A stretch of 62,278 bases of DNA, from NCBI GenBank assembly GCA_021801235.1, contig JAJYYG010000074.1, positions 1 to 62,278 on the forward strand. The letters run 5' to 3'. Below, piece after piece: positions 8,873-17,775 of this stretch (positions are counted from its first letter, which is position 1; the number at the start of each line of letters is the position of its first letter). The notes beneath the pieces were generated by a model. It did not search any database, had not been told where the DNA came from, and worked only from the letters and a program-made list of their open reading frames with translations. Made by a program: the position numbers and the translations under genes. This stretch comes from Actinomycetes bacterium (GTDB lineage: Bacteria > Actinomycetota > Acidimicrobiia > Acidimicrobiales > RAAP-2).

Positions 8873-10060
8873 TCAGGCGTCTGCCGGCGCCACCGCGTGG
8901 GGCATGCAGAGGTCGTCGTACTCGGCGATCACGATCTCCCCGGCGTCGGGACCGCACGCGGGGCACTGCGGATCGCGGTGGACCTTGAAGGTCCGGGTGC
9001 TCTGCTCGAGCGCGTCGTAGGCGAGCAGCCTCCCCTGGAGGGTCTCGCCGATCCCGAGGATGATCTTGAGCGTCTCCACCGCCTGGATCGACCCGACGAT
9101 GCCCGGCAGGACGCCGAGCACCCCGGCCTCCGAGCAGCTGGGGGCCAGCTCGGCCGGCGGCGGCTCGGGGATCATGCACCGGTAGCACGGGCCCTCGTAG
9201 GGGTTGAACACGGTCGCCTGGCCCTCGAACCGGAAGATCGAGCCGTGGACCACCGGGATCCGCTTCAGCAGGGAGGCGTCGTTGACCAGGTAGCGGGTCG
9301 GGAAGTTGTCGGTGCCGTCGACGATCACGTCGTAGCCGTCGATGATGTCGAGGATGTTGCCGGCGCCCAGGCGTACGTCGTGGGTGATGACCGTGACGTC
9401 GGGGTTCATCAGCGTCAACGTCTTCTTCGCCGAATCGACCTTCCTCTCCCCGATCCGGTCGGTGTTGTGGAGGATCTGTCGCTGGAGGTTGGAGGCGTCG
9501 ACCACGTCCATGTCGATGATGCCGATGGTGCCCACGCCGGCGGCGGCGAGGTAGAGCCCGGCGGGCGACCCCAGGCCGCCGGCGCCGAGGAGCAGCACCT
9601 TGGCATCGAGCAGCTTGAGCTGCCCGACCTCGCCGACCTCGGGAAGCAGGAGGTGGCGCTGGTAGCGGTTCCGTTGCTCCGAGGAGAGCGAGCGGGGGGT
9701 CGACCAGGCCCGGCCCTCGTCCTTCCAGCGGTTGAAGCCGCCGACGACCGATGCCACGTCGGTGTAGCCGAGGTCCTGGAGCGTCTTCGCCGCGAATGCC
9801 GATCGCACGCCTCCGGCGCAGTAGACCACCAGGTGGGTCGACTTGTCGGGGATCCTTCCTTCGATCGCCAGCTCGAGGTTCCCGCGTGGGACGTGCACGG
9901 CCGAGGGGAGGGCCCCCTGCTCGTACTCGTCCGGCTCGCGTACGTCGAGGGCGACCGCCCCGGGCACGCCGAGCTCGTCCTCGGCGGCGGCCGGATCGAT
10001 CTCCCTCACCGCGGCCTTGGCCTCGGACAGCAGCTCCCTGAACGTCGGCACGGCGATCAC
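8873..10060 (-). CDS. moeZ: Rhodanese-MoeB adenylyltransferase fusion (rhodanese N-terminal)
   Basis: Adenylates the C-terminal glycine of ubiquitin-like sulfur carriers (MoaD, ThiS or CysO type) and can pass sulfur from its rhodanese domain. In 395 residues the rhodanese domain comes first, with catalytic Cys81 in YCAGGVRS, followed by the E1-like domain with GAGGLGSP at 159-166, DGTDN, a CYRC/CPAC zinc pair and the catalytic region around PSCSEAG. GTG at 10060 has GAGGAAGGG close upstream. The order rhodanese then MoeB is the reverse of the usual MoeB-rhodanese MoeZ/MOCS3 layout. Confidence 0.9.
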   Translation of the reverse strand: MIAVPTFRELLSEAKAAVREIDPAAAEDELGVPGAVALDVREPDEYEQGALPSAVHVPRGNLELAIEGRIPDKSTHLVVYCAGGVRSAFAAKTLQDLGYTDVASVVGGFNRWKDEGRAWSTPRSLSSEQRNRYQRHLLLPEVGEVGQLKLLDAKVLLLGAGGLGSPAGLYLAAAGVGTIGIIDMDVVDASNLQRQILHNTDRIGERKVDSAKKTLTLMNPDVTVITHDVRLGAGNILDIIDGYDVIVDGTDNFPTRYLVNDASLLKRIPVVHGSIFRFEGQATVFNPYEGPCYRCMIPEPPPAELAPSCSEAGVLGVLPGIVGSIQAVETLKIILGIGETLQGRLLAYDALEQSTRTFKVHRDPQCPACGPDAGEIVIAEYDDLCMPHAVAPADA

Positions 10061-10207
10061 GTCCCTTCCTCGGTGCCGGCCGCGCACCGCGCGCCGGTCC
10101 TCACTGATCCCACGGGTCGCCACCATCGGTCGCCACCATCGGCGCCGGTCGGACCCTCCGGGTAAACACTACCAGTTCGGTCAACATTCCCGCCGGGCGC
10201 ACCCCGG

Positions 10208-10213
10208 TAGCGT
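10208..10213 (+). promoter_or_regulatory. TAGCGT -10 box for nitroreductase gene (leaderless candidate)
   Basis: TAGCGT ends seven bases before the ATG at 10221 and no Shine-Dalgarno is present between them. The 160-base divergent region to moeZ holds no gene. Confidence 0.4.
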
Positions 10214-10220
10214 TCGGGCG

Positions 10221-10820
10221 ATGGAGCTGCGTCTCGCCGTCCGACAGCGCCGGATGAGCCGGAACTTCACCGGCCGGCCACCGGATCCGGGCGTGGTGGA
10301 CGCGATCCTGGCGGACGCGCTCCGCGCCCCGTCCGCCGGCAACACCCAAGGGCGCGACCTCGTGGTGCTGGAGGGACCGTCCGAGACCAAGCAGTTCTGG
10401 GAGACGACCACCGACGCCGCCTGGCGGGCACGGTCGGGCCGCTTCGCCGGTCTATCCCGGGCCCCGGTGGTCGTCCTGGTGTTCGCCGCACCAGGTGCCT
10501 ACCGGAGCCGCTACGAGGAGCCGGACAAACGGCCGACGAGCGGGGTACCGGTCGAGTGGGTCGTGCCCTTCTGGTTCGTGGACGCCGCCTTCGCCACCAT
10601 GACCATCCTCCTTCGGGCGACGGAGGAGGGCCTCGGCGCCGCCTTCCTCGGGAACTTCCGCGGCGAGGAGGTCCTCCGGGTCCAGCTCGGGGTGCCCGGC
10701 GACCGCCGGTGGCTGGGGGCGGTGCTGCTCGGCGAGGCGACGGGTCCGGACCCGCCCTCGTCGTCGCTCGCCCGCGGCCGGCGGCCGTTCGCCGACTCCG
10801 TCCACCGGGGGGCGTGGTAG
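10221..10820 (+). CDS. Nitroreductase family FMN oxidoreductase
   Basis: A 199-residue flavoprotein of the nitroreductase fold, expected to use FMN and NAD(P)H to reduce a nitro compound, quinone or similar acceptor. The N-terminal RRMSRNF segment and APSAGNTQ loop match the FMN phosphate-binding residues of the family, and the C-terminal half carries the dimer-exchanged FMN-binding region. It is monocistronic between divergent moeZ and a downstream unknown gene 263 bases away. The physiological substrate is not evident. Confidence 0.85.
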   Translation: MELRLAVRQRRMSRNFTGRPPDPGVVDAILADALRAPSAGNTQGRDLVVLEGPSETKQFWETTTDAAWRARSGRFAGLSRAPVVVLVFAAPGAYRSRYEEPDKRPTSGVPVEWVVPFWFVDAAFATMTILLRATEEGLGAAFLGNFRGEEVLRVQLGVPGDRRWLGAVLLGEATGPDPPSSSLARGRRPFADSVHRGAW

Positions 10821-10879
10821 CGGAGCACTGGGATCCGGGGATGCGAGCGTCGGCAGGCGTCGGGCATCGGAGCGGCCGG

Positions 10880-10900
10880 GCGTCGGGCGTCGGGCGTCGG
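10880..10900 (+). repeat. 7-bp tandem repeat GCGTCGG x3 in intergenic region
   Basis: Three exact copies of GCGTCGG, with further degenerate copies just upstream from about 10856. It sits in the 263-base gap between the nitroreductase and the winged-helix-like gene, in which I see no gene. Confidence 0.7.
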
Positions 10901-11083
10901 GTCGCGGGGGCGGGTCAGGGGACTCCCGGGCGGCGCGGGTGGCAGGCGGGGGGCGGCTCTCCGGCAAGGTGGCCGGATCCGTGCCAGGTCCCGGGCAAGC
11001 TCGCCGGCCGAACCTGCCCGGGTCGGACACCCCGACCGGGGCCCATGCGGCGACGCACCCCCGGGTACGCCGAGGAGGAAGCC

Positions 11084-11995
11084 ATGACCGTCCACACCGC
11101 CGTCCCGCCGTCCCGCTCGACCGCTCCGGCTCCCGTCGTCGGGGGCGCCTCCCCGGCGACGACCCGGCCCGCTCCCGAGCACGGCAACCGGCCCCCCGGG
11201 GCGGTGGAGCGGGCCGGGTCCGACGGACCCGCCACCCTCCGGATCGTCCCGTGGCTGGACCCGGTCGCCGATCCCCACGGGGTCCATCCCTGCTCCCGCT
11301 ACGTCGAGCTCTACTGGCTGGGCATCCTCGGCCCGTCGGCCACCTGGCTCCTCCGCCGGGTCTCCTACGGCCTGGAGGTGAGCACCGGCGGGTTCGACCT
11401 CGACCTCGCGGAGACGGCCCGGTCGCTCGGCCTGGGCGACCGCATGGGGAAGAACTCCCCCTTCCGCCGGTCCCTCCAACGCCTCACCACCTTCGGGCTG
11501 GCCCGGCCGTGCGGACCGGGGAGCCTGGCCGTGCGGACCCGGATCCCGCCCCTTCCCCTCCGGCATCTCGAGCGTCTCCCCCCGTCCCTCCAGCAGAGCC
11601 ACCGGCGATGGTTGGCCGAGCGGTCCCTCCCGGAGCCCGAGCAGATGCGACGGCGCGCCGCCCGTCTGGCCGCGGGTCTCGCCGCCGGAGGGGCGGCGCC
11701 CGCCGACATCGAACGACGGCTGGGCGAGTGGCAGTTCCACCCGGCCGTCGCCTTCCGGGCCGCCCACCCGCTCCCGGGTGTGGCCACGATGCCGGGCCGG
11801 CCTTCCGGTCGGTCGGGGACGACCGGGGGCACCGGGGACCCCGGGGAGGTCCCCGCCGGCACGGCCGACGGCCGGGGCGGCCCGGGGAAGCCCTACTCCC
11901 CGGCGTCCCGGACCACCGACTCCGCGAACCGGACGGAGGTCAGCAGCTCGACCAGGGTGCGGACCCCGAAGCCGGTGCCCCCTTTGGCCAGGTAG
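11084..11995 (+). CDS. Unknown protein, possible winged-helix fold
   Basis: I do not recognise a named family. The 303-residue protein has a disordered Pro/Ala-rich start (1-45), then a central region (about 65-170) whose helices, including ELYWLGILGPSATWLLRR and a following FRRSLQRLTTFGLAR segment, look like a winged helix-turn-helix, and a basic, Arg-rich C-terminal part. ATG at 11084 has a textbook AGGAGGAA Shine-Dalgarno, the strongest in this part of the window. The last 103 bases are antisense to the 3' end of pepA, a long convergent overlap. A DNA-binding role is a guess. Confidence 0.6.
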   Translation: MTVHTAVPPSRSTAPAPVVGGASPATTRPAPEHGNRPPGAVERAGSDGPATLRIVPWLDPVADPHGVHPCSRYVELYWLGILGPSATWLLRRVSYGLEVSTGGFDLDLAETARSLGLGDRMGKNSPFRRSLQRLTTFGLARPCGPGSLAVRTRIPPLPLRHLERLPPSLQQSHRRWLAERSLPEPEQMRRRAARLAAGLAAGGAAPADIERRLGEWQFHPAVAFRAAHPLPGVATMPGRPSGRSGTTGGTGDPGEVPAGTADGRGGPGKPYSPASRTTDSANRTEVSSSTRVRTPKPVPPLAR

Positions 11996-13506
11996 CGGAC
12001 CTGCTCATCCGAGCGGGCGGGACCGGCGATGTCGAGATGGGCCCAGGGCACGGCACCGACGAACTCCCGGAGCAGCATGGCGGCGGCGATGCTGCCGGCC
12101 TTGCCCGCCCGGCCCACGTTCTTCATGTCGGCGACCTCCGAGTCGATGTGGCTCCGGTAGTCGTCGGGGAGCGGCAACGGCCACGACGGCTCGCCCGCCC
12201 GCTCCCCGGCGGCGCGCACCTCGGCGACCAGGCGCTCGTCGTTCCCGAACAGGCCGGCGATGTCGCCGCCGAGCGCCACCACCGCGGCCCCGGTCAGGGT
12301 GGCGAGGTCCACGATGGCGTCGGGCCGCGCCTCGGCCGCCAGCGCCAGCGCGTCCGCCAGCACCAGCCGGCCTTCGGCGTCCGTGTTCAGCACCTCGATC
12401 GTCTTTCCGTTGCGGGTGGTCAGGACGTCGCCCGGCTTGGTCGCCTCCCCACCGGGCATGTTCTCGGTCAGCGGGGTGATGGCCGTGACCCGCAGCCCGG
12501 CACCGAGCGCGGCCAGGGCGTCGACCGCGCAGAGCACCGCGGCCGCGCCGGCCATGTCCGTCTTCATCGTCTCCATGCCCGACGCCGTCTTCAGGGACAG
12601 GCCACCGGAGTCGAACGTGATCCCCTTGCCCACCAGCGCCACGTGGGGGACCCGTCCCCGCACCTCCATCGGGCGGTCGGGCCGGTACTCGACGACGACC
12701 AGGCGGGGTGGCTGGCTCGAGCCCCGGGCCACCCCGAGCACGCCGCCCAGCCGTTCCGCCGCGATCCGCTCCGCGTCCCAGACCTCGACGGTGAGCTGGC
12801 TCACGTCGCGGAACCGCCGGACGAAGAGCTCGGCGAACTTCCACGGCGTCAATGAGCTGGGGGGCTGGTTCACCAGGTCGCGGGCCAGGCTCACCGAGTC
12901 GGCGATGCGGGATCCCCGGGCCACCCCTTCGGCGGCCGGGATCACCTCCGAAGGCGACTCGGTCGCCACCACCAGCCGTCCCAGTCGGGCCGGACGCTCG
13001 CCGGTGCGGTAGGTCTCGTACCGGTACCCGGCCATCGCCGCTCCGAGGGCCACCGCTTCCGCCATCCGGGCCACCGGGAGGGCGATGCCGTCCGGCAGGA
13101 GGAACGCGGCCGCGCCCCCGTCGCCGATCGCCCGGATGCTGGCGGCCGCGGCCCGCCGGAGCGTCTCGAGCCCGGCGTCACCGGCGAGGGCGGACGCCTC
13201 TCCGACCCCGACCAGCACGGTGTCGGGGCGGGCGGCGGACACGTCCCCGGTCCCCGTGCCGTCGCCGGTGCGCATCCGGGCCGTGGCCGGCCCCACGGCA
13301 TGGAACACCACAGTCTGGCCCACCTTGCCGGTGAACCCCTGACGCTTGCACCACGCCGGGTCGAGGACGGTGGGGACCGTCGCTCCGGCGAGATCGACCG
13401 AGACCCCGGCCGCCGGCTGGGGGCCCTCGGGACCCGAGAAGACCGGGACCGCGACCGCCACCAGATCGGCGGGCAGGGCGTTGGCGGACGCGCTCTCGAT
13501 CCTCAC
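11893..13506 (-). CDS. pepA: Leucyl aminopeptidase (M17)
   Basis: Cytosolic dinuclear-metal aminopeptidase that trims N-terminal residues from peptides. It has 537 residues with the M17 signature NTDAEGRLVLADAL beginning at residue 374, the metal-binding lysine/aspartate segment VGKGITFDSGG and the MKTDMAGAA loop. GTG at 13504-13506 overlaps the TGA of the adenosyltransferase gene as GTGA and has GGGAGG upstream, which decides the start against a longer in-frame extension. Its 3' end overlaps the convergent unknown gene by 103 bases. Confidence 0.94.
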   Translation of the reverse strand: MRIESASANALPADLVAVAVPVFSGPEGPQPAAGVSVDLAGATVPTVLDPAWCKRQGFTGKVGQTVVFHAVGPATARMRTGDGTGTGDVSAARPDTVLVGVGEASALAGDAGLETLRRAAAASIRAIGDGGAAAFLLPDGIALPVARMAEAVALGAAMAGYRYETYRTGERPARLGRLVVATESPSEVIPAAEGVARGSRIADSVSLARDLVNQPPSSLTPWKFAELFVRRFRDVSQLTVEVWDAERIAAERLGGVLGVARGSSQPPRLVVVEYRPDRPMEVRGRVPHVALVGKGITFDSGGLSLKTASGMETMKTDMAGAAAVLCAVDALAALGAGLRVTAITPLTENMPGGEATKPGDVLTTRNGKTIEVLNTDAEGRLVLADALALAAEARPDAIVDLATLTGAAVVALGGDIAGLFGNDERLVAEVRAAGERAGEPSWPLPLPDDYRSHIDSEVADMKNVGRAGKAGSIAAAMLLREFVGAVPWAHLDIAGPARSDEQVRYLAKGGTGFGVRTLVELLTSVRFAESVVRDAGE

Positions 13507-14165
13507 CGGCGACCTCCCGGCCCGTCGGTCCCCGGGTCCTCCCCGGCAACCGCCACCCCGTCGGGGTCGGGACCCGTCTCCTCCCGACGGGTCTGGCCGG
13601 CCCGGTCCGATGCAGTCCGCACCGTCCGTGCCAGCAGGTGCCCCTCGCCCTCGGTCCAGCGGGCCATCGCCCACAGCAGGTCGGAGAGGCGGTTGAGGTA
13701 GCGACCGACCGCCGACCCCTCGACCGGGTGGGACACCGTCAGCCGCTCGGCCCGTCGGACCACGGTACGGGCGAGATCGAGGGCGGCGGAGACCCGGTCC
13801 GCCCCGGGGATGACGAACTCGGACGGCATGTCGAACCGGTCGATGATCGCGTCGATGCGCACCTCGAGCGCCGTCACCATCTCGTCGGTGACCAGCGTGG
13901 TGCCGGGCACCAGCTTGCCCCGGTTGGCCGGGTCGGTCGCCACCTCGGCCATCAGCACGTACAGGTCGCGCTCGAGGTCGACCAGGAGCCCGTCGAGCTC
14001 CGATCCGGGCGGCGCCTCGGCCCGGGCCACGCCCATCGACGCCTGTGCCTCGTCGACCGCCCCGTTGATCTCCATGGGCGGTGCGTCCTTGGCCACCCGA
14101 CCTCCGTAGAGCAGACCGGTGGTCCCGTCGTCGCCCGTCTTGGTGTAGATCCTGACCCTGGCCAC
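13503..14165 (-). CDS. pduO: Cob(I)alamin adenosyltransferase, PduO type
   Basis: Transfers the adenosyl group from ATP to cob(I)alamin, making the cofactor for the mutase encoded 5 kb away. The N-terminal KTGDDGTTGL ATP loop, the DEAQAS helix and the RxxE/NRLSDLLWAMAR C-terminal motif (with Asp and Arg in place) are all present; the last 35 residues are a disordered Gly/Pro-rich tail absent from most homologues. GTG start at 14165. It is followed by pepA with a 4-base overlap and is divergent from metH, another B12 enzyme, 93 bases away. Confidence 0.93.
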   Translation of the reverse strand: MARVRIYTKTGDDGTTGLLYGGRVAKDAPPMEINGAVDEAQASMGVARAEAPPGSELDGLLVDLERDLYVLMAEVATDPANRGKLVPGTTLVTDEMVTALEVRIDAIIDRFDMPSEFVIPGADRVSAALDLARTVVRRAERLTVSHPVEGSAVGRYLNRLSDLLWAMARWTEGEGHLLARTVRTASDRAGQTRREETGPDPDGVAVAGEDPGTDGPGGRR

Positions 14166-14243
14166 GTCACCCTGCCTGTCTCACGCCGCTCGTCCCGCCG
14201 GAGATGCTAAGCGAACCCGGGCCGCACCCCGACAGACCGCCGG

Positions 14244-14249
14244 TATCCT
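14244..14249 (+). promoter_or_regulatory. TATCCT -10 box for metH
   Basis: TATCCT ends nine bases before the metH ATG in the 93-base divergent gap. The gap is too short for a full cobalamin riboswitch, and none is recognisable. Confidence 0.4.
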
Positions 14250-14258
14250 GGCAGGACG

Positions 14259-17200
14259 ATGGCCCGACCCGATGCCCCTGACTCCGCGTACCTCCGAGCC
14301 GCCACCGAGCGGGTGGTGGTGTTCGACGGGGCGATGGGGACGAACCTGCAGCTGGCCGGTCTCGGGGCCGACGACTTCGGGGGGCCCGAGCTCGAAGGCT
14401 GCAACGAGCTGCTCGTCGTCACCCGACCCGACGTCATCGACCGGGTGCACCGCTCCTTCCTGGAGGTCGGGTGCGAGGTCGTCGAGACGGACACCTTCGG
14501 CGCCTTCGGGCCCGTCCTCGCCGAGTACGGGCAGGCGCACCGGGTGGTCGAGCTGAACCGCGCCGCCGCGCAGCTCGCCCGCCAGGCCGCCGATGACTTC
14601 TCGACGCCGGACCGGCCCCGGTGGGTGGCAGGCAGCATCGGGCCCGGGACCAAGTTCCCGACCCTCGGCCAGATCCGCTACGCCGACCTGCGCGACGCCT
14701 ACGAGCTGCAGGCCGGGAGCCTCCTCGAGGGCGGCGTCGACCTCATCCTCGTCGAGACGGTCTTCGACCTCCTGCAGGCCAAGGCGGCGATCAACGGCGC
14801 CCGACGGGCGATGCGGTCCACCGGACGCCACGTGCCGATCCAGGCCCAGGTCACCATCGAGCTGACCGGGACCATGCTGCCCGGCACCGAGATCGGGGCC
14901 GCGCTGTGCGCGCTCGAGGCGATGGACGTGGACCTGATCGGCCTGAACTGCGCCACCGGACCGGCGGAGATGTTCGAGCCCCTGCACCACCTGACCGGGC
15001 ACTCGCGCCTCCCGGTGACCTGCCTCCCCAACGCCGGGCTCCCCTCCGTCGTGGACGGGGCCATGCACTACGACCTCACCCCCGACCAACTGGCCGACTT
15101 CCACCGGCAGTTCGTCGGGGAGCTCGGCGTCTCGGTGGTCGGGGGATGCTGCGGCACGACCCCGGCCCACCTGGCCGCGGTGGTCGAGGCCTGCGCCGAC
15201 CTGGCGCCGGCCGTCCGGGTACCCGATCCGGAGCCGGGCGCCGCGTCGATCTACACCCACGTGCCCTTCACCCAGGACGCCTCGTTCCTGGTGGTCGGCG
15301 AACGGACCAACGCCAACGGGTCCAAGCGGTTCCGCGAGGCGATGCTGGCGGCCGACTGGGACACCTGTGTCGGCATGGCGCGCGACCAGGTGCGGGAGGG
15401 ATCGCACCTCATCGACGTCTGCGTCGACTACACCGGCGCCGACGGCGTCGCCGACATGGAAGAGGTGGTCTCCCGGTTCGCCACCCAGTCCACCGTGCCG
15501 CTGATGGTCGACTCCACCGAGGCGCCGGTGGTGGAGACCGCGCTGTCGTGGATCGGGGGGCGCGCCGTCATCAACTCGGTGAACCTGGAAGAGGGGGACG
15601 GCGAAGGGACCCGGCTCGACTCCTTCCTATCCCTCGCCCGGGAGTTCGGCGCCGCGGTGGTGTGCACCTGCATCGACACCGAAGGCCAGGCCCGCACCGC
15701 CGACTGGAAGGTGCGCGCCGCCAGGGCGATCCACGACATCGCCACCACCCGCTACGGGCTCCGACCCGCCGACCTCATCTTCGACCCGCTGGCGCTCCCG
15801 CTCTCGACCGGCATGGAGGAGAGCCGGAGGGATGGCATCGAGACCATCGAGGGGATCCGGCGGATCAAGGCCGAGCTGCCCGGGGTGTACACGATCCTCG
15901 GGCTCTCCAACGTCTCGTTCGGGCTCAACCCGGCGGCACGCCAGGTCCTCAACTCCGTCTTCCTCCACGAGTGCGTGGCGGCGGGGCTCGACGCGGCCAT
16001 CGTCCACGCCTCGAAGATCCTCCCGCTCTCCAAGGTGGACGAGCGGGCGCGGGAGGTGTGCCTCGACCTGATCTACGACCGGCGACGCCCGGACTACGAC
16101 CCGCTCACCGAGCTTCTCGCCCTGTTCGAGGGCGCGTCCACCTTCACCGTCGCCGCCGGCGAGGACCGGTCCGGATGGACCCTCGAACGACGGCTGGAGC
16201 AGCGGATCGTGGACGGGGACCGCAACGGCCTCGAGGACGACCTCGACGAGGCGATGGCCGCCGGACTGGCCCCGCTCGCCATCGTCAACGACATCCTCCT
16301 GACGGGGATGAAGACGGTCGGCGAGCTGTTCGCATCCGGTGAGATGCAGCTTCCCTTCGTTCTCGGATCGGCCGAGACGATGAAGGCGGCGGTCGCACAC
16401 CTCGAACCGCACATGGAGAAGGCCGACCAGGGCGGCAAGGGAACGATGGTGCTGGCCACGGTCAAGGGGGACGTCCACGACATCGGGAAGAACCTGGTCG
16501 ACATCATCCTCACCAACAACGGCTACCAGGTGAAGAACCTGGGGATCAAGGTCGGCATCGGCGACATGGTGGCCGCACTCGAGGAGACCGGGGCGGACGC
16601 CATCGGCATGAGCGGTCTCCTGGTCAAGTCGACGCTGATCATGCGGGACAACCTCGAGGAGCTCAACCGGCGCGGGCTCTCCCACATCCCGGTGATCCTC
16701 GGCGGTGCCGCGCTCACGAGAACCTACGTCGAGCGCGACCTCCGGGCCGTCTACCAGGGCCGCCTCTTCTACGGCAAGGACGCCTTCGAGGGGCTGCGCA
16801 CCATGGACCGCCTCGTCGAGATGAGCCGCACCGGCGAAGACGACCCCGACTTCGGCCGGGTCAGCGGTGGCCGCGACCTCGGGCCGAGGAAGAGCGAGCA
16901 GCGCAGGCAGAAGGCGTTGGAGGCAGCCGAGCGGGGCGACGTCCTCCCGACCCGTTCGCCCACGGTGGTCTCCGACAACCCGCTGTTCACACCGCCGTTC
17001 GTCGGAAGCCGGGTTGCGAAGGGAATCCCCCTCGACGACATCGCCGCCTACCTCAACGAGACGGCGCTGTTCCGCAACCAGTGGGGATTCCGGCCGGAGA
17101 CGGGCGAGGACGACACGACGTTCAAGGACCGGGTGCGCGGGCTGCTCCGCGAGCAGATGGCCGGGGCCAAGTCGGCGCAGCTCCTGTTGCCCCAGGTGGC

Positions 17201-17768
17201 CTGGGGACACTTCCCCGCGAACGCGGACGGCGACGACCTGGTGATCTTCAAGGACGAAGGCCGGAGCGCCGAGTGGATGCGGTTCACGTTCCCGAGGCAG
17301 GTGGAGGATCCCTGGCTCTGCATCAGCGACTTCTTCCGGCCGGTCGGATCGGGGGACGAGGACTACGCCAGCTTCCAGGTGGTCACCATGGGGCAACGGA
17401 TCTCCGAGGAGACCGCACGGCTGTTCGCGGCCGACGAGTACCAGCGCTACCTCTACCTCCACGGCCTCGGGGTCGAGATGGCGGAAGCGCTGGCCGAGTA
17501 CTGGCACCACCGGATCCGCGAGGAGCTCGGTTTCGCGTCGGAGGACGGACCCTCGCTGGCAGGTCTGTTCCGCCAGAAGTACCGGGGTGGCCGCTACTCG
17601 TGGGGCTACCCGGCCTGCCCGAACCTGGAGGACAACGCCAAGGTTGTCGAGCTCCTCGGCGCCGAGCGCATCGGTGTCGAGGTGAGTGACGGGTTCCAGC
17701 TCCATCCCGAGCAGTCGACCACCGCGATCATCTGCCACCACCCCCAAGCCAAGTACTTCGTGGCGTAG
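14259..17768 (+). CDS. metH: Cobalamin-dependent methionine synthase
   Basis: Transfers methyl from 5-methyltetrahydrofolate to homocysteine through methylcobalamin. The 1169 residues follow the full order: homocysteine domain with zinc ligands Cys231, Cys297 and Cys298 (GGCCGTTP), pterin domain (VGERTNANGSKRF), cap and B12 domain with His740 in DVHDIGKN, and the C-terminal reactivation domain ending in RYSWGYPACPNLED. Length is normal. A short leader from a TATCCT box is likely. It is transcribed away from pduO, and its stop lies 7 bases before the next start. Confidence 0.97.
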   Translation: MARPDAPDSAYLRAATERVVVFDGAMGTNLQLAGLGADDFGGPELEGCNELLVVTRPDVIDRVHRSFLEVGCEVVETDTFGAFGPVLAEYGQAHRVVELNRAAAQLARQAADDFSTPDRPRWVAGSIGPGTKFPTLGQIRYADLRDAYELQAGSLLEGGVDLILVETVFDLLQAKAAINGARRAMRSTGRHVPIQAQVTIELTGTMLPGTEIGAALCALEAMDVDLIGLNCATGPAEMFEPLHHLTGHSRLPVTCLPNAGLPSVVDGAMHYDLTPDQLADFHRQFVGELGVSVVGGCCGTTPAHLAAVVEACADLAPAVRVPDPEPGAASIYTHVPFTQDASFLVVGERTNANGSKRFREAMLAADWDTCVGMARDQVREGSHLIDVCVDYTGADGVADMEEVVSRFATQSTVPLMVDSTEAPVVETALSWIGGRAVINSVNLEEGDGEGTRLDSFLSLAREFGAAVVCTCIDTEGQARTADWKVRAARAIHDIATTRYGLRPADLIFDPLALPLSTGMEESRRDGIETIEGIRRIKAELPGVYTILGLSNVSFGLNPAARQVLNSVFLHECVAAGLDAAIVHASKILPLSKVDERAREVCLDLIYDRRRPDYDPLTELLALFEGASTFTVAAGEDRSGWTLERRLEQRIVDGDRNGLEDDLDEAMAAGLAPLAIVNDILLTGMKTVGELFASGEMQLPFVLGSAETMKAAVAHLEPHMEKADQGGKGTMVLATVKGDVHDIGKNLVDIILTNNGYQVKNLGIKVGIGDMVAALEETGADAIGMSGLLVKSTLIMRDNLEELNRRGLSHIPVILGGAALTRTYVERDLRAVYQGRLFYGKDAFEGLRTMDRLVEMSRTGEDDPDFGRVSGGRDLGPRKSEQRRQKALEAAERGDVLPTRSPTVVSDNPLFTPPFVGSRVAKGIPLDDIAAYLNETALFRNQWGFRPETGEDDTTFKDRVRGLLREQMAGAKSAQLLLPQVAWGHFPANADGDDLVIFKDEGRSAEWMRFTFPRQVEDPWLCISDFFRPVGSGDEDYASFQVVTMGQRISEETARLFAADEYQRYLYLHGLGVEMAEALAEYWHHRIREELGFASEDGPSLAGLFRQKYRGGRYSWGYPACPNLEDNAKVVELLGAERIGVEVSDGFQLHPEQSTTAIICHHPQAKYFVA

Positions 17769-17775
17769 CGACGCG

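Noticed and set aside
14166-14258. Cobalamin riboswitch upstream of metH
   Set aside because: Only 93 bases separate the divergent genes, a -10 box lies nine bases from the start, and no B12-box is visible.
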